This document shows positions 56,001-64,000 of a stretch of 64,000 nucleotides of DNA, piece after piece. The translations under genes and the position numbers were made by a program. A model generated the notes under the pieces. It was not told the DNA's origin and did not search any database. It was given only the letters and a program-made list of their open reading frames with translations. Within the stretch, counting starts at the first letter, position 1; each line of letters starts with the position of its first letter. This stretch comes from Branchiostoma floridae (taxonomy: Eukaryota; Chordata; Leptocardii; Amphioxiformes; Branchiostomatidae), in assembly GCF_000003815.2 (NCBI RefSeq), contig NC_049992.1, forward strand, positions 6,271,825-6,335,824. Direction: 5' to 3'.

Positions 56001-58967
56001 CTTAAAAACTGATTATATTGTCTTTTTGTGCTTTTCAAGATTTTTGTGTTGTAAAGTCTTAACTAATTTCTACTTTGCCCTCCAGCCGGGTGCGTTTGAC
56101 CTTGCAGTGGAAACGACAAAGTCGGAGGTGTTGCTGCCTGACGTTGACGGTTCGCTACGGGGAGCCTGGCTTCTCACTGAGTGAGTCGGACATCTTTCTT
56201 ATCTAATTTTTTGATCAAGGATAATCTGGCTGACTGGCTCATGAGACAGTTCCTTATGTCGCCTATGGTGGGATCCTGTCTCTGGTCAAAGTTTAAGTCC
56301 CAACTGTGTCAGTCACTAGGAGTGGGTACTAGTCCAGAAAATACAGGACTGGTTCAGGTACGGTCCAAGTCCAGAACATCAGGTCCTGGTCCAGACCTGG
56401 ACCTGATTGTTTGCGAAAACTTGTGAACGGCAAGACTCAAAACCATGGTCCATTTTGATACAAATGATTCTGTTTGGTGGAGTATCCGATGTCCATTGGC
56501 ATTTTAAAATCCTAATCTTAATGTAAATAACACTAACTGCCTCAGCCTGTATTAGACCAAGTTCTACGGTAGAAACTTAGCATGGTAAAAATGACTATCA
56601 ACTCTTCTCTACTTTGCTCTCATAATTTTCTTGGACCTGTAAGCCCCCAAAGTACGTGAACTCCTGCTGGTATAATCTGTTCATTTTCTAATACCCTGTG
56701 TCCAAAATCTGGTTCACTGATGTTTTTCAGGTCCGTTTTTTCTGGACCGATCCAACAAGAAAAAATGGTTTTGTACCGGATATCCGTACTGATACCCACC
56801 TCTCAGTCACCCAAGGCTAAGGCTACTGAAAAGGGTGACAGTCCTTATAATGGGACATTCAGCCTTCCATGGTTTACTGAATTAGCGTGCATGTCAGGTG
56901 AGCGACGCAGCCAGAATTGAAATGGCAAATTGGAGTTCGAGGCAGGGCCCCTAACCACTGGACTACACGCACAACCACATTTCTTTGAAATGTCTGACTC
57001 AGTAAACCAAGAAAATGAATTTACGTTACTAACCAATCTTAACAAATTAAGAGCCAATTTAGTATGACTTTGTGTAGTAGGACCATAATATGTACTTTGT
57101 AACTCCCAAAGGACAGGTGTGTAACTGTGTCTCAGAGAGTCATTATTTTAAATTATTAATGAGTTGCAGTGTCACAGACTGAATAATGACACACAGAAAG
57201 TCCTAGAACTGCCATTAGACAATTTTGTTACCTGTTTGCCATTTTACTATTTTTAGTTGCCTTTTTATTGTTGAGAAAACTTTTCATAGCAGGCTCTTTG
57301 GGCCTTTTTTGTCTTTCTTCGCAAGCAACTCCAGCCAGCAAAAGTGTATTACGGGGGGGGGGGGTTCATTAGTTTTTGTCCTGTCTCTCTCTTTTCATCT
57401 TGACTGCTCGCTGAAGTTTTGCTAAGATATGTCCAAGAAAGTAATGCCTTAATCTTTTGTTTGCTACAGGATTGACCACTGGGACAGTGAGAAGGAGCGT
57501 CTAGTCCTGCTAACAGACAACTGCCTTATCGTCGTCTTCTTTGATTTTGTTGCTTCGAAGATTCAGTCCTTCAAGCGTATCGTTCTCAAGAACCTGACAA
57601 GCGTTAAGATGGGACCATTTGAGTATCCTCCAAACTCTATCATGCCGTAAGTACAGTCTCTGTTTGTTTGTTTGTTTTGTTGCTGTTACTTGCATTCTTT
57701 CCATTGTTGTAGGAAAATGACATTGTGTTGTAACTTCATTCTTTCACCCAGAGTATGTAGAGAAGGACAACCTCAAGCCAACCGTTCACACTTACGCCAC
57801 ATCTTCAGAAAAGATGCTGGAGCCGCATGTTTAGGAACTTTATTCGAACCGACACACAACAAACATGTTTCGCCGTGTGGCTTCCTCAGTGTTATGGGCT
57901 CATTCATTTATGTAGTGACTTGCTTTATAAGTGTAATTAGCCGGTTTACTATATATTCACTGGCAGTCATATATTTTCGGATTCTCCTGACTATTTTTGA
58001 CAGATGAGCAGGCAAATAGTCACTTGACTGTCAGAGTTAGATGACCTGTTTGCCTGCACACGACTTTTTAAGATGAAGGAGAGGTGTACACTTCCTTCGC
58101 CACCCTCTCATCAACTGACACTCATAGTCCCACAGGTGCAGGAACTGCCACATGTGAGATTGCCCCAGCAGAGGCAGCTTTGTTGTTTAGGATATCCATC
58201 TCCTAGGAGGACTTCCGACCAGGGATGCAAGGGGTGCCTCCTACCCTGGCTTGTGTAAAGCGGGTGCGTCATGCGCGAACATGCCCCTAAGGCTAAGGCC
58301 TGCCACTGCCACTTCAGTCATATACAATGCATTGTTTAACTAATACTCACTCACTTGTCACACTAACTCTCTCACTTACCCTTGCTCCCTAACTCACTCA
58401 CTCACTTAGTCACACATTCACGTTCACTCATTCACTCACACCCACTCACTCACTCACTTACTCTCACTCACTTTCACTCATTCACCCACACTCACTCACT
58501 CACTTTCACTCATTCACTCACTCACTCACTCACTTTTACTCATTCACTCACACCCACTCGCTCACTTTCACTCATTCACTTTCACTCACTCACTCACTCA
58601 CTCACTCACTCACTCACTCACTCACTTTTACTCATTTCCTCATTTATTTTCACTCACTCTCATTCACTCACTCACTAAATTCACTCACTCATTCAGTGAC
58701 TCACTTATGATATCACTCACTCGCTCACTCACATATTCATGTGTTATTTAGATAGTCAACAGCTTGAAGTATTTCATTCATTCATTCATTTGTTCTTTCT
58801 ATCTCTTCCCCAGGCGCCGTGCGGGTGTCGGTGTGCAGATGTTCTGGAGCAGGGAGGAAGTGTCGGCAGTGCAGAAATGGAACCCGTTCAACCGCGACAT
58901 CCCCTACGCCATCTTTGCCTCGCACCCACTGATCGAGAGGACGCTCCGTGACCCTGACGTGTACCGT
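53043..58967 (+). CDS. TPRG1L: TPRG1L-like protein, hSac2 domain (3' partial)
   Basis: Coding exons 53043-53336, 56086-56180, 57470-57646, 58814-58967 join in frame (phases 0,2,2,0) and give 240 residues; the C-terminal exon or exons lie past the window. From exon 1's end on it follows recalled human TPRG1L closely: FFAYRPGAFDLAVE (human YFVFRPGSIEQAVE), [20 protein letters not shown] (human [20 protein letters not shown]), GPFEYPPNSI (human GEFQFPPKSL), and KWNPFNRDIPYAIFASHPL (human RWNPWSTNVPYATFTEHPM). This is the hSac2 domain shared with INPP5F/Sac2. The first 90 residues are hydrophilic, rich in D, E, P and G, and unlike the vertebrate N-terminus. Vertebrate TPRG1L is a presynaptic-vesicle protein affecting release probability; whether that holds here is unknown. 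ATG context is aacATGG. Two CRE palindromes lie just upstream. Introns contain SINE, LINE-tail and ACTC-repeat DNA. Confidence 0.9.
53936..54085 (+). mobile_element. tRNA-derived SINE in TPRG1L-like intron 1
   Basis: Head tggcacagcggcagcgc with B box GAGTTCGAATCC, then tgtcaccgatcttgtgccctt and actcaggtgaaaatgag, as in the copies at 26936 and 62773. Confidence 0.7.
54086..56085. other. Rest of TPRG1L-like intron 1
   Basis: AT-rich with poly-G near 55286. A stretch at 54480-54860 is open over short distances but shows no recognised domain. Confidence 0.4.
56315..56805. repeat. Dispersed repeat with GTGGGTACTAGTCC-type end
   Basis: Starts gagtgggtactagtccag and ends gatacccacctctcag in inverted form; ggtcctggtccagacctggacctga inside. 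A relative lies at 35340-35640. Probably a MITE of about 490 bp. Confidence 0.4.
57735..58010. repeat. Dispersed repeat in TPRG1L-like intron 3 (tentative)
   Basis: Noncoding stretch containing catgtttcgccgtgtggcttcctcagtg; repeat status is a guess because no second copy is in the window. Confidence 0.2.
58080..58315 (-). mobile_element. SINE tail fragment (minus)
   Basis: Reverse complement of the tail of the SINE at 62773: gggcatgttcg.gcatgacgcacccgc, cctgg..aggaggcaccccttgcatcc and gtcggaagtcctcctaggagatgg are shared. Confidence 0.7.
58340..58740. repeat. ACTC tetranucleotide repeat
   Basis: About 400 bp of actcactcattcactt-type units, ending about 75 bp before exon 4 of the TPRG1L-like gene. 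Confidence 0.95.
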
Positions 58968-59130
58968 GTAAGTACACTGGAACCCCTTAAGGTATAGTGA
59001 CCATCCTTGTGGGTGGTGGTGGCACAACCCTCGCGGGGGCTCTGCATGGAACTCTGCTGACGCATGTTCAACTCAACTTTCCCCGCACCTGGTGAACTTA
59101 ATACTCAACTTAATACTGTTTCTTTATATA

Positions 59131-59346
59131 ACGCTAGTTCACCTTTATCCTTTGGGTAACCTATATCCGTTGCTTTAATAAACAGGATATTTGGGGATAT
59201 CACGTCGACTGACGTTAGTTTCAAATTGCAATGTTTTCAGGACATTGCAGTTAAAACTACCTTCCGTCGATTTGATGTGCCTAAGTACCCCATTTTTAAA
59301 AGCAACGGATATAGGTTACACAACGGATAAAGGTGAACTAGCGATA
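59131..59346. mobile_element. Palindromic MITE, copy 4 (best preserved)
   Basis: CGCTAGTTCACCTTTATCC and taacctatatccgttgctttaa at the left are mirrored by aaagcaacggatataggtta and ggataaaggtgaactagcg at the right. Inner arms gatatcacgtcgactgacg / ccgtcgatttgat also fold. About 215 bp, non-coding. Confidence 0.75.
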
Positions 59347-59463
59347 TGTAGTAAAATCAGTCTTTACCGCTGATGGTTGATGGTTGAAATGAAAGGAGGA
59401 CTTAGAACTTGCCAGTACTTGGGACAGTCTTCTGAAGTAATTGATTAATAATATCTGAATATA

Positions 59464-62395
59464 CACTCGGCACAAAAAGTTTGGAATATCAACTTTGGTA
59501 TATCATATTTCTGTTATTTATGCATCAATTTCAATGTATTATATATCAATAGAAAGCTTGTGTGATTTTCTTTCCTATGGTATCAAACTTATTACTAGAA
59601 AGGCCGACATTTGCTTGAGAGCAAATACAGCATATTTCAGCCATCTCCCTCCCCATGCAACAATAGGCTATTTCAAAATCACCCATTTGAAAAATCACTT
59701 TTACTAATGACGGTTTAACCCAAAAATGAGTCTTACAAAATTCCCCCGTTCAAGAATGGACTCCGAGTGCACCCTATGTGAATTTGCACAATAGACCAGT
59801 CCAGAAATACTCCCACTGAAACCTTGGCCTTTTGAATAAGAAACCAAATCCAAAATTGAATTTAGCAAAAAAGGTCCCAGTGCATAAAAAGGTATAATAG
59901 ACCAGTCTAAAAACACTTCCACTAAAATTGAATTTTGAATCATCACCCGTTCAAAACTGAATTTGAAAAAATCCCCCTTCCGTGTGCAAAAAATGGACTC
60001 TTCCATGTAAAGTAGAGCAGTCCAAAAATACATCCGCTAAAATAGGACTTTGACATAATCACTAAAGTCCAAAAAATGGATTTTTAAAAAAAGCCCCCTC
60101 TATGCAAGAATGGACTCTTCCAGAACACCCATGTAAAATTGCAAATTAGACCAGTCCAAAAATAACCCTACTGAAAGACTTTGACAAACTAGAAGTCACC
60201 AAAGTCCAAAATATGAATTTTGAAAAATCCCCCCTCCGTGCGAGAATAGACTCTTCCAGCACACATTCGGTAAAATTGCAAAACAGACCTGTCCAAAAAT
60301 GCATCCACCGAAAGACTTCACCAGTCCAATGATGAATTTAAAAAAAAATTAACCCCTCCGTGTAAGAATGGACTCTTCCAGATAACACCGGGCTCGCTGA
60401 TTGGCTGCCACCCCCCCCCTCTTTAGGATATAGATTCAGGCTAAGTGATTGGTTACCTATCTAATTAGATTAAATAGACATATAGGCCAGTAGGTGCAAT
60501 CTGCAGCTGGGGGTCAACGACCTTAAGGTCATTGACCCCTCTGGCTATTGGAAAATGACAAAAAAATCCCCAAATATATCATTTTGACGTAGTCTATAAA
60601 AATTATACATGTGTCATTTGAATAAATATCTAGTGCACCCTTTTACCAAAATTTAGGTCATTTGGTTTTAAAACCAGAGCACAAGAGCCAAAAGTGTACT
60701 TTTTGGTCATAAAATGGCCAAATAATCGCAAAATTGAGCATTTTATTGTACCGTATGCCTCAAGTGTTATTGAATCCATGTGCGCATATGTCTAGGGCAC
60801 TCCTATACTAAATTTCAGGTCATCCGGTTCTAAAACCAACGTACAGGAGCCAAAAGTGTCCTTTTTTGGTAAAAAAATGACCAAAAAATCGCAAAAATAA
60901 GTATTTCGTTATACTGTACACCAAAACTGATATTGAATCTATATGGGGGACTTATCAAAGCCAAATTTCAGCTCATTCGGTTATAATACCAGGGTACAGG
61001 GGGCCCAAATATACAGTTTTGGTCTTAAGATGACCAAAAAACCTTAATAAAATCATTTAAGAGACAGATATGGAAAAAATGAAAAAAACGTCCAAGGGTA
61101 TTGGCCCACTCTACCCTTGTGCCAAATTTCAAGTCATTCGGTTGAGGAACAAGGGAGATACCGTGTTCTGAAGATTTGACAGGAGAAAGAAAGAAAGAAA
61201 GAAAGAAAGAAACATTACGAATACAATATATTTCACCATACCTATGGTATGGCTGAAATATAATTATTGTAAACACATGAAACGAGGCCTGCTTACGTGG
61301 GTGGGTCACGAAAAAAAGTGCCCAAAATCCCTTATAATTACTTCTGTTCAACACTGCATCGTCCTGTTGATATTGGCGCGTGTGTCACTGGTTCAATCAA
61401 TCCTCTTTTCACCTCACATTTTGTATACAGAACATACAAGGTTTTAGTACACTTGAGTAGACTTCATCTGCCCTTTCGATAGTTGGATGGCAGAATCAAA
61501 GCGTGGATGCGGCAAGGAGAACCGCACGCTGACAAGGCAAGAGTAACTTTCGGCATTTGGTGGTGGAGGCAGCGTCATGGTGTGGGGCGGTATAACCACC
61601 TTAGGGTAAACAAGACTCGTCATCATTCTAGGCAAATTAATGTGGTGACATATAGGGACACCATCCTTCATCCAATAGCAACATTCTACCTCTTCAATAT
61701 TGGACCAAATGCCGTTCTGCAAGAGTACAACACCAGTCCACACAGAGCAAGGACCATTGGATGCTGGAGCACAGTCTTAGGGTGGAATAGCCTTCCTACG
61801 GCTTATGGCTAGCACTCGATTGATCACCTCTTGACATGATTCAGATTTTTTGCTTGAATAAAGAGTAATAGTAGCTTTGATTGACATGTCCTGTTTATTC
61901 AACTTGCCTTCATTCACAAGTCAATACTGACGGAAGAAAATGAGCAGAATGGAGTGATTGATTTTAGTAGGGTAAATTTGGCACTTCATCTTTAGGACCC
62001 CCTGTACGTAAGCGGGCCTAGTCCTCATTCCATGAATTTACACTCATGAAATACTCTACTCAGATATGCTAAAAAGAAACTTGGATGTTCTGTAAACCAA
62101 ACGTTAACTGATAAAAGGATTGATTGAATCATTGTCACCCGCGGCCATAACAAAGGTTGAACCGGACGATACAGTTTTGAACAGAAACGGGGGAATTTGG
62201 GCACTTTTTTTCGTGACCCACTCACGTTAGCAGGCCTAGTGTATGTTCCATGAGTTAACAATGACAATGAGTTTGATACCATTGGTAAGGAAATCACACA
62301 AGCTTTCTATTGATATATAATACATTGAAATTGATGCATAAATAATGGAAATATGATATACCAAAGTTGATATTCCAAACTTTTTGTGCTGAGTG
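59464..62395 (+). mobile_element. Tc1/mariner DNA transposon with nested insertion
   Basis: CACTCGGCACAAAAAGTTTG at the left end is inverted at the right. The TIRs are about 125 bp and nearly identical, and TA flanks both sides (59462-59463, 62396-62397), the Tc1/mariner target. A transposase remnant on the plus strand (about 61480-61760) reads DGRIKAWMRQGEPHADKARV, then TYRDTILHPIATFYLFNIGP, then LQEYNTSPHRAR. This matches the Tc1 DDE region, but the Asp of the usual DNARPHRA block is now Tyr, so it is dead. From about 59592 to 61262 another repeat is inserted. Confidence 0.85.
59592..61262. mobile_element. Repeat inserted in the Tc1 element
   Basis: Starts ctagaaaggccgacatttgcttg (as at 17341), then has many similar 60-90 bp blocks (aagaatggactcttcca..accagtccaaaaat..cc). 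It ends with caaatttcaagtcattcggtt blocks, a GAAA microsatellite (61190-61212) and ccatacctatggtatggctgaaat. Non-coding. Confidence 0.6.
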
Positions 62396-62772
62396 TATTA
62401 TGCTGTTTGAAATGTGTAATAAATTTTATGTTCATATCCAGTGGTAAAGACTGATTTTATTACATATTTAAACATCCTGGATGAGTGATCTGCACAAAAT
62501 TTGATGTACTGGTTTCTTTACATTTAAATAAAGACAAGCTGATTCTGATCATTTTATGAGAAGATGGCTTTGTAAATTTGAAGAGACCAGCTAGTGTTTG
62601 TTGATGAACACGGCATACATGGATGAGGGCTGTTCAATTTGATAGTTTTCTCTGACCCACTTCTAAATTAGTTACGTGTGAGATTGAAATTCCACAAGTA
62701 ATTTTTTTTACATGTTATGCCACACCAAATTGATTTCTTGAAGTTACATATATTTTATAAAACAAATAACAA
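62396..62772. other. TPRG1L-like intron DNA
   Basis: AT-rich DNA between the Tc1 element and the SINE; contains gacaagctgattctgatcatttt. No exon with hSac2 similarity is seen. Confidence 0.4.
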
Positions 62773-63175
62773 GTGGCATCGCGTGGCACGATCGGGAGCG
62801 CGTTGGTCTCAGGCCCGAGAGGTCCCGGGTTCAAATCCGCTTGCCGTGTCACCGATCTTGTGCCCTTGGGAAAGGCACTTTACATGACTTTCCTCACCTA
62901 ACTCAGGTGTAAATGAGTACATAGCTGCGGCTAGTGGCAGTGACAGGCCTTTGTTGTGGTGACAGGCCATAGGGGCATGTTCGGGCATGACGCACCCGCC
63001 ATGACACACGAGTCAGGGGTAGGAGGAACCCCTTGCATCCTTGGTCGGAAGTCCTCCTAGGAGATGGAAACTCCGAACAACAAAGCCAACGGTATGGTGG
63101 CTTTGAAAAGTCATCTTTGACACCTGTTTCGCCATACCCTCCATATGTATATGGAGAATCTCAATAAAAAACAAA
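62773..63175 (+). mobile_element. tRNA-derived SINE (fullest copy)
   Basis: tRNA-like head tggcacgatcgggagcgcg with B box GGTTCAAATCC; core cgatcttgtgcccttgggaa and aactcaggtgtaaatgagtac; tail with gcatgacgcacccgcc and cttggtcggaagtcctccta; 3' end caataaaaaacaaacaaaa. No poly-T terminator inside the head was noted. The tRNA part does not fold into a full cloverleaf by eye. Confidence 0.75.
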
Positions 63176-63716
63176 CAAAAAAAACAAAACAAAAAACAAC
63201 AGATTTAAAAAATATAGAATTTGTAAATAGGACGTGTGACCAATTATCATTATGTTTTTCTTATAAATAGGACTGCCATTTCTGCATGAGAAGCAACAAA
63301 TGAATTTTGTGTGTCCTTCATTCAAGTGGTTCAGGGGGGATTTTTATGGAACTGCCTTTACATTGGTAGAGTTGTAAAAGTCCTACCAGTGCAATTGGAG
63401 GGATTCACTTCAAATTCTTGCCTCTTTAACTTGAAAGTTGGAGCATGCCAAGTTAACAGCTTACGGGTATTTTATAGAGGAATGATCAGTCATACGGTTG
63501 TAGTAGAAAATAGAGATGTGGTGGTGGCTATTTCAACTTGAAATTGTATGGCTCTCTCATTCCACGAAGGAGGCAGTGTCTTTGCTGAGGACTGTGAACT
63601 CATAGTCATGTGAAATCATGGAATTTTTTTTTATTAGGGATAGAGGCCTTGCCACAGGAAAAAGGATGAAGTTTGGGACATGGATAACAGTCATTATGCT
63701 AATTCATGAATGGATA

Positions 63717-64000
63717 AATTAAGGAGTGGATAGTTGGATGGATGGATGGATGGATGGATGGATACATGGATTGATCAATTGATGGGTGGATGGATGGATG
63801 GATGGATGGATTGAAGGGTGGATGGATGGATGAGTGGATGGATGGATGGATGGATTGAAGGATGGATAGATCGATGGATGGATCAATGGATGGATCAATG
63901 GATGGATGGATGGATGGATGCATGGATGGATAGATACATGGATACATGGATTGATCGATGGGTGGATGGATAGATGGATTGAAGGGTGGATGGATGGATG
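63717..64000. repeat. GGAT tetranucleotide repeat
   Basis: Runs of ggatggatggat with gatcaatt, gatacat and gaagggt variants up to the window edge, still inside the TPRG1L-like intron. Confidence 0.95.

Noticed and set aside
58382-58678. 98-codon THSLTHS frame
   Set aside because: Product of the ACTC repeat.
1-64000. Retrovirus-like, LTR or Polinton element
   Set aside because: No paired long direct repeats, capsid, integrase or protease signature was recognised; the RT sequences found are of non-LTR type.

Overview
The window is genomic DNA of a multicellular eukaryote. It has short phase-consistent exons with GT-AG introns, poly(A) signals, intronless rhodopsin-family receptors and many small inverted-repeat transposons. 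The gene set points to an invertebrate chordate: a tandem array of LAPTM-like tetraspan genes, a TPRG1L (hSac2-domain) homologue, and two GPCRs of the EDG/cannabinoid/melanocortin type without the usual Cys at the top of TM3. A lancelet (Branchiostoma) fits best; this is an inference from gene content and repeat style. Three runs of N mark assembly gaps (5147-5327, 8160-8259, 19584-19683).

Layout. 1-30 kb, plus strand: four LAPTM-like genes in tandem, here called L1 (5' end before the window), L2 (first two coding exons not visible), L3 and L4 (both complete from ATG to stop). 33-34 kb: GPCR1, single exon, plus strand, followed by partial copies of its own 3' end. 37-39 kb: a LINE reverse-transcriptase fragment inserted in a TIR transposon. 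39.8-45.9 kb, minus strand: a fifth LAPTM-like gene, L5 (last short exon not found). 49.2-50.3 kb, minus strand: GPCR2, flanked by partial copies of its 3' end on one side and of its 5' end on the other. 53.0 kb to the right edge, plus strand: first four coding exons of a TPRG1L homologue, preceded by two perfect CRE palindromes.

The LAPTM-like genes share an exon plan: a Cys-cluster N-terminus (MAILQ..CC.CC.V..GS), four membrane segments, and a conserved YQNL/YENL tyrosine sorting motif directly after TM4. Their cytosolic tails then diverge completely: a 5-residue stub, a PPGAY minisatellite, GNQP repeats, or a P-rich stretch. They are expected to act in late endosomes or lysosomes. The two GPCRs are almost identical through their central part but different at the N-terminus and outer loops, which suggests recent duplication plus gene conversion. 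L4 and L5 are also each other's closest relatives, so a local duplication and an inversion of the L5-GPCR2 block are likely.

Most other DNA is transposon-derived. It includes two copies of a MITE with perfect 9-bp target duplications, a Tc1/mariner element with TA duplications and a nested insertion, two copies of a CTAAGGGCACAACCC TIR transposon, a 1.4-kb foldback element, tRNA-derived SINEs, LINE tails and long microsatellites. No retrovirus-like, LTR or Polinton element was recognised.
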